Assembly: GCA_006384855.1 (NCBI GenBank)
Contig: VCJN01000005.1
Coordinates: 62,001-126,000 of the forward strand
Direction: 5' to 3'
Source: Tetraselmis striata
Lineage: Eukaryota > Chlorophyta > Chlorodendrophyceae > Chlorodendrales > Chlorodendraceae
DNA: 64,000 nt
Shown here: positions 21,760-33,724 of the stretch, one piece after another
Position numbering within the stretch: position 1 is the first letter of the stretch
Layout of the letters: every line of letters starts with the position of its first letter
Notes under the pieces: generated by a model
What the model saw: only the letters and a program-made list of their open reading frames with translations
Databases searched by the model: none
What the model was told of the DNA's origin: nothing
Translations under genes and position numbers: made by a program

Positions 21760-22081
21760 GCACGGGACCGGGCTGCAGGGGCGCCGCATCCGTGCATCCA
21801 GGCACCCCAGCCGCCCCCGCCAACTGGGCGGCCTGCGCAGAGGCGTTGGACAAGCATTGTCGAGGAACTGACACACTGGAACCTGAGCCGGCCTAGAAGC
21901 AAGCGTATGAAATGGGGCTGGCACGGGACCGGGCTGCAGGGGCGCCGCATTCGTGCATCCAGGCACCCCAGCCGCCCCCGCCAACTGGGCGGCCTGCGCA
22001 GAGGCGTTGGACAAGCATTGTCGAGGAACTGACACACTGGAGCCTGAGCCGGCCTAGAAGCAAGCGTATGAAATGGGGCTC
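21760..22081 (+). repeat. 161-bp tandem duplication
   Basis: Two nearly identical units start at GCACGGGACCGG (21760 and 21921) and cover the exon that in copy C encodes KWAACAEALDKYCQGTGTL. The second unit runs into a donor followed by a C tract (GTGAGCCCCTCCTCC, 22099). Confidence 0.9.
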
Positions 22082-22573
22082 GACCCCTATGACATAAAGT
22101 GAGCCCCTCCTCCCCCCCCCCCCCCAGCCCCATAATGCCGCCTCTCTTACCCCATTTAGTGGGAATCGTAACGCATGTCATAGGTCAGAATTACATAACG
22201 CAGCACGTTCCGGGTATATACGCAACTTCCTATTACCATGTGAAACGCCTGCTTCGTACCCTGATGCGCGTTGCTACGTACCATGCTGCGCTTTGGCGCC
22301 CCGCTGCCGCGGCAGCGCTAGCAAAGAAAATGCGGTTTGTGAAAACGACAAACATGAGTCGATTTAACTCTTATCTGCGGTCGAAAATGATGCGTTATGA
22401 TCGTTGATTATGATTACTGAGGTTGTTGCTCTGCCCCGCAGGTACAACCTCACTGTATCACCAATGCACGATGATATAGGGCGGGGGGGGGAACATCATT
22501 CTTGGCTACCTCTGTATCGTACATCACCGGGACACAAGGACGGAAGTTAGCGCTACTTCCGGATAAAGGCACC

Positions 22574-22590
<17 letters not shown>

Positions 22591-22604
<14 letters not shown>

Positions 22605-22606
22605 AC
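22591..22606 (+). repeat. (CA)n microsatellite after poly-C
   Basis: A C run (22572-22590) is followed directly by eight CA dinucleotides, at a site that is only a short C run in copy C. Confidence 0.85.
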
Positions 22607-22797
22607 GCCCGACGACTCCAAGCTGCCTACATAGTGTTGCCCTGCTATTGAGTTATGGTATAAACACACATACAGGTTGTGCATGAGAAGCCCGAGCTGT
22701 GCTTAATGAGTTGTGCTTAATGACCATAATGGAGCGTCGCCTACGGGTACCCATGGCTTATTTCCGAAACTACCGTACGGGATCGATGCGTAAACGG

Positions 22798-22975
22798 CCG
22801 CCGTAGTGTAAGGATACCACGCAAAACGCACCAGGCACTGGGTACCCACATGGGGATTTGTGTGGTACACTCCACCCCCCCCCCCCCCCCTTCCCCAGCA
22901 CCTCAGGACCTCCTCCAGCAGCGTTTCGGCTTGGATTCGGTGGCGATCCGCATTGGCCGGGTCGTCAACCATGCG
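22798..22975 (-). mobile_element. MITE copy with TGTAAGGATA end (1)
   Basis: The block TGTAAGGATACCACGCAAAA through the poly-C run to GGATCCGCATTGGCCGG-like sequence is the reverse complement of 25758-25927. Only one of the two TGTAAGGATA ends is intact here. It sits in a dispersed repeat whose flank GAGCGTCGCCTACGG also occurs at 38128 and 62030. Confidence 0.6.
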
Positions 22976-23075
22976 GGATATCATATCATATTAAAATATA
23001 TTATATAATTACATGAGCTAGCAGCAGAAGGCGATATCGGAAATCACCAAAATAAAAGGCAATCAGAAAGGTCCT

Positions 23076-24450
23076 CTACATCGACTGCGGGGTGGAAGCA
23101 GTAACATGAGAAGACGCAGAGTGGGCACGAGCACACGCATCATACTTGGCCATCTGCACACCGGCAGAGAGAATGCCGCCCAGGGTACCATGCACGCAAG
23201 CCGAGACCCGCTGCAACAGCCCCCGCCGTGTGCGCGACAGGTGACGGCGGAACTCAGCAGGTTGGCCGGCGACAAAGTTTCGAAGTACCTGAACGGATTG
23301 ACCACGAAGAAAGCAAGAGGTCGGGGCGGAAGGACCGCCAGGGAAGTTGCGCACAGCCAACAGCACCGCGAAGATGTAGACCACAGTCAAAGCGGACTTC
23401 CCGAGTCGGCCGCGGTCCTCAACCACAAAAGGGTAGTACCGGTGAACACCCTGCACTGGGGCGGAAGACGCCCGGTCCGCTGCCAACTTAGCATGCTCCG
23501 CCTCGGTCGCCGCGATTCCCGGGATGCACCAGCGGGGGTCGTTGCTCCAAGTGGGGGTCGTGGAGGACACGCACGCGAAGTCGATCATGTAATCGCACGC
23601 TGCCCCTCCCCACCCCGCCAGCGTCAGGTCCGACGGCCGCGAGCGGTCCGCTGGGCGCAGCCCACTCGTCTCAAGGGTCAAGTCGCCGGCTCCCGAGCGG
23701 TCCCGGTCAAGCACCGCCCCCGCATCAATTGCCACAGATGCCCACAGATTCTTCAAAGCGGTATGCATGCGGTGCTTGTAGTTCGCTACGGGGCATATGG
23801 GTAGATGATCCACGATGAAATCCGTAGCGCTCCGGTTCGAGCCATCCGTAGAGCGAAGCCATAAGGGATCAATACCACACGTTGGGCCAGGGCAAGTGAC
23901 AAGCGCGGAACCTCCGCGCGGGCAAAGGCCCAGTACCCGCGCAGCGGCGGCCGCATAAGCAGCATGGGGAATCTTGTGGGCGGACTCGTGATCCGACTGG
24001 AAAAGCGATAGGGAGCCCGGCCCGCACGCGCTGTACAGGCGCAGGGTATCAAGTCGCGAGGCCGCTGCACCAGTTCGTTGGAAGCTGAGATCGAGGGCCA
24101 CGAAGTCACGCAAGCGAATCGCACGGCTGAGGTGGCGTTGGACAACCATGGTCGTGGGTTGATCATCGGAGGTCGCACCCGAACCCGTACCCGAGGGCGG
24201 AGCAGTAGAACCTGGCAGCGATTCTGGGAGGGAAACAGTGGCTGCTGACGGAGGGTGTGCCACTAATTCGCCCGGCGACGGTATCTTCAGAGCTACAAAA
24301 GCGCATGTAGTAACGGTATTGGCAGTACTCGTACCACCGATAGGAAGCAATTGCTGGGCAGCAGAGGCGGCCTCACCAGTACCAACTCCAAGAGGAGTGG
24401 CCGTGCGTAAAAGGAGATGTGGTGACGCGCAATCCTCCGCTAGTGCTCGT
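23076..24450 (-). pseudogene. LINE C-terminal endonuclease region
   Basis: About 440 codons. It contains GATSDDQPTTMVVQRHLSRA, ALVTCPGPTCGIDPLW, HLPICPVANYKHRMHTAL and the RPSDL...DYMIDF nuclease-like core, ending in a stop near 23076. The PD-D type nuclease of such LINEs nicks the target DNA. It is in a different frame from the RT part, so this copy cannot make the full protein. Confidence 0.6.
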
Positions 24451-24590
24451 ACCCGTACGGGTCGTAGTACCAGCTGCTGGATCCGATGCAGCGGTGGTCG
24501 TAGCATTACTGACCGTAAGTAACTCGAAGATCTCGTGGGCGTGCCCATACGCCGCGCGTGCGCGCCGCACATCTTCTTGCGGTAACGTGG

Positions 24591-25622
24591 TTAGGGCCCG
24601 TACAGTCTCGTACACGCGGCGCGTCTCACGCGCCCATGGCAAAGCACTCGTAGCCACGGACGACACCTCGGCGCGGACCGCCTCGTATAAAAGGGGCCAA
24701 GGGCGGGCCCGTACTCCCGTACCAGCTTTGGCAGGACAACCGATTGCGCGGAATAAAACGCCGCAGGGGCCTCGGACTGCAGCAAGGCCAGATTCAGACC
24801 GCCAAAATCCGCGGGCATACTCATCTGAACAATTGCAGCCTCCATGCGCGGTGTAGACTGGTCGCAAGCGTCCAGGCCAAGCAGCGAAAACGCCGCCGAA
24901 ATGTTGGCGGCGTCCACGGCCTCCAAGAAAGGGTCCAGCTCCGACGACGGCATCATGCGGCTGAGGAAGCCAGTCTGCCGCACCGCGCATACGACCAGCA
25001 ACCGCATGGCCCCATGGTGGCAGCCGTATCCCGACGTGCCAAAGGAGGCGATGCGCTCCAACAGTGTGGCGTGGGCCTCCCGGCGCCGCCCCAACGCGCC
25101 GGTCATCCACTCGGGGTAATGGCTAATAGGAGCACCCAGGTACACGGCGCCATCCTGGACAGGATCATCGGCCGGGGTCCGAAATCCTCCCGGGGCCAAC
25201 TTCTCCCGTACTGTCCGCAACTCGGACTCGCTGTCGCCGGGGTGACGAACGTACCGCGTCTTACTGTCCTGTACCACCAGTCCGACTTTGGAAAGCTCCG
25301 TGCAGTACTCGTCGAAAACGCGCGGAACGTGGGCCGCGGCAGTGGCCGCGCCGCAATCATCCGCAAAACTCTGGCAAAAAGTATCAGCGGCGGTACGAGC
25401 CACAACCGCTTGTACTGGGCCCGCGATAGCGAGGCAGAAGTATAGCGGGGCCAGGACATCACCCTGGCGTACACCCGTACGAGACTGTAGGGTGGCGCGC
25501 AAAGTACCGGGATCATCCGTCGCGTAGTAGTACAGGTCGCTAGGGCGATCGTACAACATCTGGAAAAAAGGGATCAGGCCATGTAGCCGCGGGTGCTGAA
25601 GCAAGCCGTAAAGTATCGCACC
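24591..25622 (-). pseudogene. LINE reverse transcriptase, partial
   Basis: Reads from GAILYGLLQHP through RT blocks 3-6. Both aspartates of FADD are present. Synthesis of cDNA primed at the target site is the known role. The palm and thumb are present but the fingers and N-terminal region are missing. The frame continues after a shift as RARPWPLLYEAVRAEVSS and HAHEIFELLTVSNAT. Confidence 0.75.
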
Positions 25623-25720
25623 CCGGGATACCTCATATTATATCATATGTCATATCATATTGATTACATAAGGGCTTTCACATAAGGGCTGTCACATCAT
25701 ATCATATTATATATCTCCGC

Positions 25721-25731
25721 GGGATCGAACC
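25721..25731 (-). promoter_or_regulatory. Pol III B-box-like sequence
   Basis: The minus strand reads GGTTCGATCCC within GTCCGGGTTCGATCCCGCGG, a perfect B box and T-arm. No complete tRNA cloverleaf or A box could be drawn, because a MITE interrupts the sequence 5' of it. It may be the remains of a tRNA-derived SINE whose AT-rich tail resembles that of the neighbouring LINE. Confidence 0.35.
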
Positions 25732-25757
25732 CGGACCTAATGCGTAGAAGCACCATC

Positions 25758-25927
25758 TGTAAGGATATACCGGCCAATGCGGATCGCCACCGAATACAAG
25801 CCGAAACATTGCTGGAGAAGGTCCTCCATCCTATGGGGGGGGGGGGGGGGGGGGTGTAAGGATATGTACCACACAAATCCCCATGTGGGTACCCAGTGCC
25901 TGGTGCGTTTTCCGCAGTATCCTTACA
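25758..25927 (+). mobile_element. MITE with TGTAAGGATA terminal inverted repeats (2)
   Basis: Begins TGTAAGGATA and ends TATCCTTACA, about 170 bp, with an internal G run (25838-25855). A second, incomplete copy lies in reverse orientation at 22798-22975. No clear target duplication is visible. Confidence 0.6.
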
Positions 25928-26029
25928 CGTATAGACACTGTAAGGGTTGCACGTGTGCTCCAGTCCGCCTGTCCCGGCCGGGGGCGGTGCATGATGAATA
26001 AAAACGTTATTTGGCGGACGATATGGATA

Positions 26030-26294
26030 CCGGTCCAGCATGTAGTTAAATACAGTAGATACATGTCCCTGTACTACCTGCCGTACTCCTGGTACTCGCG
26101 ACTACTACTGCTACAGTGCTACGGTGCTACTACCTGTACCAGGTACGCCAGTACGCTGCTGATGCAATAGTTATAGTATTCAATATATCTGATGCAATTC
26201 TGCAATTCAGTACTTTATATCATTATCGATGGAAAAATATATGCGAGTTGTAAAGATTGCACCGCATGTCCGCATGTCCGCTGCATGCTGAAAC
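26030..26294. other. GTAC-rich spacer
   Basis: Repeated GTAC-containing words (CTGTACTACCTGCCGTACTC, CTGGTACTCG, CTGTACCAGGTACG). Similar composition occurs at 35270-35710, 36900-37080 and 37420-37550. No gene. Confidence 0.5.
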
Positions 26295-26676
26295 GTGAAT
26301 AAAACCCACATCCAGCGGATGAGGAAGGATAGGGCGCACAAACTTCTTGCGCCACCACATGCTGCCTCACGTGCGAACCCGCCGCCGCACCATGCAGCTC
26401 AGCGCCTGAAGCACCGGGCAGTTCGCACCCTGAACCGGAGGGACATCAGAGACAGGCTGGCGCATAGGCGCGAGTGGGTAGTCCAGCTGCTGCGCAGGCA
26501 GCGGGAGGAGTTGCGGGCGGGCGAGTCGGGCAGTCTCGGCATGCCGCCTGCCGCAGTGCAGGCGCAAACTACCACTTCTCTGTACTAGCAGCGGCAGCGC
26601 TCCTGAGCGGGTACACGCCGCGGGCTCCCCCAAGTAGCCTGACGCCGCGCCCAGGCAGTATAGCAGCCTCGCCAGC

Positions 26677-28631
26677 ATGACGCGGCTCTGCCGCTGCCGT
26701 GTCTCCGACATCATCGATCCGGTGACGTTGGTCAAGTCTCCGCCCGGCGCGTTGGGGGAGGGCAGCAGTGCGTCGCGGCCGGTATCGCGCGGAGATAAAG
26801 CCATTAAAACGGCGGACCCCGCTCCCCCCTCCACCGCCGCCGAGGAGCAGCAGGCCGCGGCAACCCCGGTGCAGCCGGCGGCGCCAACCAGGAAGGACTC
26901 CTCTAGGAAGCTAACGCCGACGCTGTCTAAGCAGCTGGAGTCGGACGCGAAGCAGGCGAAAGAGGCCGGGACTCTGGGCGCCTCCTCCAGCGAGAATGCG
27001 ACGGCCGGCAGGCTGGTGGCGAAGAGCCCCAGCCGGCGGACGCTGGAGACCACCCCGGGCTACGCCGACTGGTGGGAAAAGGTCCCGATGCCGGTGACAG
27101 GGACCGTCGGCATGCCCCCCGGAAAGGTGCGGTGACCAGCGCAACCCCTTCCCCACGAGAGCAGCTATCGCTGGCGTCACATGTTTTTAGCCCTTTTTCA
27201 GCCATGTCAAGGTTTTTTCCTTCATGACCTTCATGACATCCAATGAGAGGCGCCTGGCTTTACGAATGTGCAGTGGAGGGAGATGTGGGTTGCATGTGCT
27301 GGCTGACTCATGGGTCCTATTAATGCTGGCTTATGGCGGCCCGCAGTTCAACTCCATCCAGATGAGCTCCATGACGGCTGCGCCACTGCAGTACATAGCT
27401 TTGAACGCGCTGGCGCCCGTGGCCAAGGACCTTGGCCTGGACTTTCGCAAGCTAGAGTCTTTTGCGGAGGAGGTGGAAAGCTCCATGCCGGACACCAACG
27501 CATACCACAACGCCGTCCATGTGGCGGATGTAGTGCAGCTCATGTATCAGCAGACATTGCCGGGAGGTGCGTGGATCCCCTCCTTGCACCTATCGCCCCC
27601 CCCCCCCCCCCCCCCCCCCTTCGCGCCTCGGCGCGCGCAGACAGACACGCATACACGCACATTTCGGATGCTTACCCCCGCGGCTGTTGACCTGATGAAA
27701 TACAGGCCCACTAGAGGAGCTGTGCAAGGACAACTACGTCCGGTTGGCTGCGCTGCTTGCGGCCATCGTGCACGACCTGAAGCACCCGGGCCGCACGAAC
27801 AACTTCCTCACGGAGACGAAGGACCCCATCATTGACAAGTATGGCCAGGCGGAGATGATGCACGCGGAGCTGAGCGTGGAGATGCTGGAGCGCCACGGCG
27901 TGCTGGAGCCGCTGCCGGCGGAGGCGAGGGAGCGCGTGTATGGGCTCATTAGGAGCACCGTACTGGGCACCAACATGGCGCGCCACATGGACATCATCAA
28001 GGCCGGCATCCCCGATGAACCGGAGGCGCGCCTGAAGACGATGCTGTGCTTTGCCATGAAGACGGCGGACCTGAGTCACTGCGTACGCAACTTCAAGATC
28101 CACGTGCTGTTCACCGACCGGCTCAAGGAGGAGTTTTACAACCAGGGCGACGTCGAGAAGGAGCTCAACATCAAGGTCAGCATGGGGATGGACCGGTCGG
28201 AGGAGTTTGTGGAGGTGGCGCGCAGCCAGGTGGGCTTTCTGTCCTCGTTCATCGCGCCGCTCTTTGACACGTGGGCGACCGCCAGCGGCGGCGCGCGCCT
28301 GGTGACCCAGCTCCAGGAGCTGCTGTGGCGCAACATCGACACCTGGGGCATGCTGGGCCTCAAGCCCAATGGGCCGGCCTACTCCGACCAGCTCGTCGCG
28401 GTGCGCCGGAAGGCGGCTGCCGAGCGGACCAGCGCGCTGAGCAAGGCGCTGTCCATGAATGACCAGGAGGCGATGCAGATGGCGGTGCAGCAGACCATGT
28501 ACGGCATGCTGGAGCTGCGCCGCGGCACCAACCCCATCGACATCAGCCGCGCTGCCATCCAGGTGTCGATGGAGGCAGAGGGAGGGGCCAAGATGAGGAG
28601 GAGCGCGACGGACCTCGCGTACGCCTCGTAG
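26677..28631 (+). CDS. Class I 3',5'-cyclic nucleotide phosphodiesterase
   Basis: Hydrolyses cAMP and/or cGMP to the 5'-monophosphate and so ends cyclic-nucleotide signals. Model: exons 26677-27126, 27347-27566 and 27706-28631, all GT-AG with matching phases, giving 531 residues. Residues 1-150 are Ser/Ala/Lys-rich without a GAF, PAS or membrane domain. The catalytic domain starts near residue 155: HNAVHVADV (HNxxHxxDV), AAIVHDLKHPGRTNNFL (second metal motif), KTADLSHC (metal Asp) and QVGFLSSFIAPLFD (glutamine that orients the purine). All metal ligands are present. The second intron carries a poly-C tract 30 bases after its donor. The start codon is the first ATG of the exon (CAGCATGAC); an upstream exon around 26295-26588 cannot be excluded. 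Nucleotide preference cannot be read from sequence. Confidence 0.85.
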
Positions 28632-29439
28632 CGGGGGGGTGGATCTCAGCCCTGGCGATGCGAAGGCCCCCGTACTGGCGGCACAAGGGCGGGCGGAGGG
28701 AACAGCGCTCCTCATGAGAGCACCAATGCAGCGCCGCCGGAAGCGCCGGCTGAGTGGGGGAGGGGAGGAAGAAGCAAATGCACCGACTGGAGAAGAGGGT
28801 GCGGAAGGGGGCTTCCCGCCGAGGAGGAACGCTCCTCTTCCCCCCCCCCCCCCCAACTAGCGCGCGGCGGAGGAAGAGGCAGTAGCTGCCCCGGGAGGCG
28901 CATGGTCACCGCCGAGCTGAGATAGCCCCCGCTGTACCCTAGCAACCCCCCCTCCCCCCTTCCCCGCCCCTCGCTCCCCTAGTCCCCCAATCACTCCCTC
29001 GCTGCATTTGCCCATGCATTGCCAAACTTGGACGGAATCGCGACATTAACGAAAGATATTCTACGCCTGGGCGCCGTTTGCCCACGCATGCGTAGGTCCG
29101 CTGGCTTGTCCGCGCACACGCAGACGGCGAGTGACGCTGCATCCCAGCGCACAAAGAGCGCTCGCACTCCCGGCTGCTGCCCTCCCCCCCCCCCCCCCCC
29201 CACCGCCACCGCCTGCCGAGGTGGTGCCTGCCATATCAGAGGTGCGGACCGCACAGACAGGCTTTCCTCTTGCAGCATGGCAGGCGGGACCCTTTCGACG
29301 GTGTATACTTGAAGTGCAGCACTTGGCCGCGCCGGGCTGCGCTGTGGCAGAGTTTCTCATACCCACGCATTTCTACAGTGTGGTCCCATCCCTTCTTTCC
29401 GTCTTCAAAACACAAATGGCAACTATGCCGGGATTATTG
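28632..29439. other. PDE 3' flank, nothing recognised
   Basis: GC-rich downstream region with C runs at 28842-28854 and 29186-29202 and only short shadow frames. No clear poly(A) signal is seen within the first 200 bases. Confidence 0.4.
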
Positions 29440-30608
29440 TCTGCACATATCACTAAGTATTCGCTCCGAGGGCTACTCCATCCCACAATATCTGGTACTC
29501 ACATGAATGATACGTCATCCTGTCTGCACCCGCCTTGTCCATGGTGTAATTCCGAAGACGAATCCTGCATACTTGACTCACATGATCCCCCTTCAAACCA
29601 TAGCATTTAAGAGGCATTACACAGTATCTGAAACAATAATGGCACTGTATATGAATACGCTTTGGATTCGCAGTATATCATCGTTCAAAAAAAAGATACT
29701 AGACTGCGCGAATAGTGACAAGCTATATTAATGTGGAAACGTATCAGCATACACCACGAAAAAACCTATTCTCAACCGGTTGCTGCACAACATTTATATT
29801 TTTTCCCTGACCCGCCCATAAAGCCCGCAAGCCCGATTAAATGTTTCAGTATATATACACTCATAAAACACTGGTGTTATATTAAGATTATCAGCAAGAG
29901 ATGAATTTGATTTTGTTGAATCAGGGAGGCATCGCCAATTGGATGTCGCTGCGCAACATGCCATGTGTGAGTCCAACATTCTAACTACATGTCCGTTCCT
30001 TGCAGGGACACGCTTTCTTGCTTCACGCTGTGCAGAGAGATTCATGCTTATCTGTCATAAATCTTACAGCATAATCCCTCATCCACAAGGATGTGACTAC
30101 AAAAACAGGGGCCACCACCTCTATGCTACACGCTACGCGGTGGAAGCCACAGTGGCAGATAGTGCTGCGCCCGAGCCACTATTCCAGGATTACAATTCCG
30201 GGATTAGCACGTGTCACCAAGTATTCGCTCCGAGGGTTGCTCCATTGCACAACTACTCACATGAATGAAACCTCATATGAAACCTCACATGAATGAAACC
30301 CTATCTGCATCCGTCTTCTCCATGGTGTAATTCCGAAGACGAATCCCGCTTACTTGACTAACATAGACCCCCCTTAAATCATAGCATTTCATAGGCATTA
30401 CACAGTATTCAAACGGCACTACTATATATGAATACGCATTGGAATCGAGGTATAATAATACTATCGCGGATAGTGAAAAAAAACATTTTTTTCTGGAAAT
30501 GTATCAGAATGCACCACGAACACCAGCAAACGGATTTTCAACTGAATGCTGTGAAACAGTAATTGTTTTTTCTGACCCGCGGACCCAATTAAGTGTTACG
30601 GCATATAT
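29440..30608 (+). repeat. Direct repeat block: a-b-a' (b' follows the hAT insert)
   Basis: Block a (29440-29860: TATTCGCTCCGAGGG, CTCACATGAATGA, GGTGTAATTCCGAAGACGAA, CATTACACAGTAT) recurs as a' at 30215-30608. Block b (29860-30200: TTGTTGAATCA, TTGCAGGGACACGCTTTCTTG, ACGCGGTGGAAGCCACA) recurs as b' at 31502-31850. The order a-b-a'-b' shows a tandem duplication of about 750 bp whose second unit was later split by the hAT element. Confidence 0.75.
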
Positions 30609-31501
30609 CAGGGTTGGGCTTCAGTTGGATTGCTCGTACTGCAGCCTGCAGTTCAGTACTGCAGGCTGCACTGACGCCTGCAAACTGCAGCCGCAGTGCA
30701 GCATTGAGTGCAGCATGCAGTGCGTTGCATAACACAGCGTGTGCATGGTGTAGCATGGTGCAGGCGATACATGTAATGCAAGGGACCAGAACTTCTGCGA
30801 TAATATTGTAATGTTACATATACCGCCGTCGCTGAGGACTATCGCGCCTCCCCCATGAAGCTGCTCCCGGCCTGTCTCGGTGGCGGCGGCCGAGCCGTTG
30901 GTCGTGCCGTCGCGGCCGCTGGTGGTGGCGGCGGTGTCGCTAGCGTTGTTGGAATCTGCCTGATACCCTAGCAGCGGCCGATACCCTAGCACCGGCCGGG
31001 CACATGTCCCGCGCGCCTGCGCTCGCGCGCGCCTGTCTCCCGGCCCGCCGGGCGCGGTGTTTCCGCTCTCTTCCTGCCCACAGTCCCCCGCAGCTCGGGC
31101 CCGGCTCGCAGCTCCCACTGTAAGATGCTCCGAGCACTTCCACTCACCATTACCTCCGCGGTTGAGCTGATTCAAGCGTCCGGAAGGCGTGGTGGATAGG
31201 TTTTGGGTTGGCTGTATGTGGGATGTCACCTCCGACAGCGGCATGTTTTTATTTTTCTTTGGGGGGGGGGGGGGGGGGGGGGGGATATGGTGCGGCTGTG
31301 TGACTGGCGACGGTTGGAACAGCTGCCATACCCATGATGCGCAGTGTCCCTACCTCTCACGATCGTATCCTAGGTGATTTGGCTTTGAAGTTTAGGTTTC
31401 ATCTGCACTGCGGCATTTCGTACATGCTGCACTGCAGTAGCTTAATGCATGGCTTCAGCTACTGAAAGCTGCACTGCACTTCTCATTGAAGCCCAACCCT
31501 G
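30609..31501. mobile_element. hAT-type non-autonomous transposon, 893 bp
   Basis: Terminal inverted repeats are CAGGGTTGGGCTTCA at the left and TGAAGCCCAACCCTG at the right, the CAGGG-type end of the hAT superfamily. Flanking octamers GCATATAT (30601-30608) and GTACCTAT (31502-31509) are both close to GTATATAT, which is the uninterrupted sequence in the first repeat unit (about 29850). They are therefore read as a decayed 8-bp target duplication. Subterminal regions are rich in GCAGTGCAG/CTGCACTGC words. No transposase domain is seen; an internal G run lies at 31261-31284. Confidence 0.8.
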
Positions 31502-31849
31502 GTACCTATACTGATAAGCCAATTGTTACATTTAGATTGCCAGCGAGAAATGAGTGTTGATCTTGTTGAATCATCAAGAAAACTGTGTTTGTTGCAGGTT
31601 TCTGCACAGTATGATATGTGTGCCTGCAAGATGATGTGTCATGTCGGTTTCTTGCAGCAACACGCTTGCTTACGTCATGCTGTGCCGAAACATGCATGCT
31701 TGTCTGTTGCTATATATCTTACAAGATAATGTCTCATCCAAAAGGACGTGACTACAAAAAACAGGGTCCACCACCGTCCTACATGCTACGCGGTGGAAGC
31801 CACATTGGCAGTTAGTGCCGCGCCTACGGCATGCCGCGTATCTACAATT
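31502..31849 (+). repeat. Repeat block b' abutting the CDPK stop codon
   Basis: Second copy of block b (compare 29860-30200). It ends only a few bases from the stop codon of the CDPK gene (31850), so the 3' UTR of that gene is likely made of repeat sequence. Confidence 0.7.
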
Positions 31850-33692
31850 TCAGTCCACAATCACTCGCCGGTCAAACAAATGCAGCGGGGAGTAGATTGC
31901 GCCACGGCAGCCTCCCGCACCAACGAGCATGACCGTCTCATAAAAGTCCTTCCATGACACGACACCATCGCGGTCCCGGTCGACGTGGCGAAGCATGCCC
32001 ATGCCCTCGTGGGGCTGGAGGTCTTGGATTGTACGGAGCCGCGCCGCGACGTCCTCCACGGAGACCTGCCCCTGGTCTTCCAAGTCAATCTGCCGGAACA
32101 CGCTCCGGAGCGCCGTGTCCCAGACGCGCTTGTGGCGGGTCGCGAGCTTGTCCCAGTCCATCAAACACGTCATGAACTCGTGGTACCCCATGGTGCCGTC
32201 GCGGTTCACATCCTGGGCGCGGCGAGACAGGCGAATGTCAAGTCTCCACGTGGATGCCGACTGGCAACACTCTCCAGCAAGACATTCACTTTACTCCATG
32301 ATGAAGGCATTCGAGCGAAGGCGGGTGTCACTCACCATGTGTGACAACAGCTTGGTGATCTCGGGCTCGGAGATATCGTATCCCTCACGGCCGAGGAACG
32401 CCTGCAGAATGGCAATCTCCCGCATCATGACGTCAGCATGAATGACATGATTCAGGAGGAGGGGGGGGGGGGGGGGGGGGGGGCATGAATGGTAGCTGAA
32501 GCGCCTAAGGATCTTCACTTGCATGTGTGTCAGGGCGAATCTGCACCTTAACATCTGCCATCTCCACGTCACCGTCCTTGCTGCCAGCGATGTCGTGGTA
32601 GATGTCATCCAGCTCTGAGCAGTCCTGCAGGATCTCCCGCCACGTGTCCTCGTCCGCCATGAGCTCCTCCGCCACCATGGTGAGCACCACCTTCTTGAAG
32701 CGCCCCATCAGGGCAAAACGTTGCAGGCGCTGGATCAGCGTCCCCTCCAGCGCGGGCATCGACCCATCCACAGAGGATTGCACCTCCTCGCTCAGCCAGG
32801 GGTGAGTCAGCGCGTCGGCGGCGGCGGGCCGCTGCTTGGGGTCCTTCTCCAGGAGGTACTGCAAAAACTCCTTCGCGCCATCCGAGATATTCTCCCTCTT
32901 GAAGCTGAAGTCGATGTCCTCCTTGGTGATCTTTGAGAAGATCTGCCATGGCAAGCACACATGGTAATCAGACACCTGATTGCCGAGCTTGCCGGCTGGT
33001 AATAGACAAGCATGCCACTTGGGAGTCGATTCCATCGAAATTGTCCCGTGTAACGTACCTCCTTGTTTGTCGGCTTTTTCGTGAAGCGCATGCTGCTCCA
33101 GTAAGGGTATCTTCCGGTCAGCAGCTTGAAGCACATGACACCCGCCGAGTACACATCGGCCGCCGCGCCATACGCCTTGTGGATGACCTCTGGGAATCCG
33201 ATACAAACCGCGCATTACATCAGCACAGGCGGAGATTCGCCAGTAGTTGCATGGCAGGTGAGAGATGCTGCGGTACGTCTACATGGCTAGAGGGGATGAT
33301 TCACACCTGGAGCCATGTAGATGGTGGTGCCGGTGGTGGAGGTGAGAGGAATGTCCTCGGGCCAATGCCTGCTCAGCACAACACATGACATTGCTCAAGT
33401 GGCATTGTGATAGTTGTCATGCATAATGGTGCATGTTCGTCTCTTACAAACTGCAGGGCGAGAGGCCTACCGTGTGGCCAGACCGAGGTCAGTGGCCTTG
33501 ACGCGCCTGTTGGACGGCGAGGTTTCCGTGAACAGGAAGTTGCCGGGCTTGCAGTCTCTGTACACCACTCCCTGCAGCAAGCCCAGGCCAGACGAGTCAG
33601 CGGGTGACAGAACCGCATGATAGCGAGGGAGGCCATCATGTGGAGCAAAGCGTAGTGTGAGAGTCGGGCCAGGCATCGTGAAGAGAGGGAGA

Positions 33693-33724
<32 letters not shown>

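Larger units (their letters stand above)
20387..22735 (+). mobile_element. Rep1 family element, copy B (3'-truncated)
   Basis: Starts with CCTCCCGGATTGTCTCGTAA, as copy C does at 39951. It follows the same order of blocks: GTAAT-rich leader, ORF1 at 20829, Tudor exons, the GCGGCCATGCTCTGTG block (21660), a 161-bp duplication, the GCTAGCAAAGAAAATGCGG block (22316) and the CTGCCTACATAGTG acceptor block (22622). It stops near the copy of the MITE-bearing repeat at 22735. Confidence 0.75.
22985..25622 (-). mobile_element. 5'-truncated LINE with restriction-like endonuclease
   Basis: Minus-strand non-LTR retrotransposon. The RT part (25622-24700) keeps LQHP-LHGLIPFFQMLYDRP, TGVRQGDVLAPLYFCLAI (RT block 4), FCQSFADDCGA (catalytic FADD) and YLGAPISH. 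The C-terminal part (24572-23076) carries C-x4-C and an H/C pattern followed by RPSDLTLAGW and DYMIDFACVS, then EHAKLAADR and FVVEDRGRLG, which together fit a restriction-like (REL) endonuclease. The single ORF is cut by at least two frameshifts (near 24700 and 24450). The 5' end is missing upstream of RT block 2. The 3' end is AT-rich (AATATGATATGATATC). Confidence 0.75.

Noticed and set aside
25721-25745. tRNA gene
   Set aside because: Only a B box and T-arm-like sequence are present; no acceptor stem, D arm or anticodon arm could be paired.
27711-28856. Minus-strand 381-residue frame opposite the phosphodiesterase
   Set aside because: It is the antisense shadow of the PDE catalytic exon; composition is Arg/His/Leu-rich without motifs.
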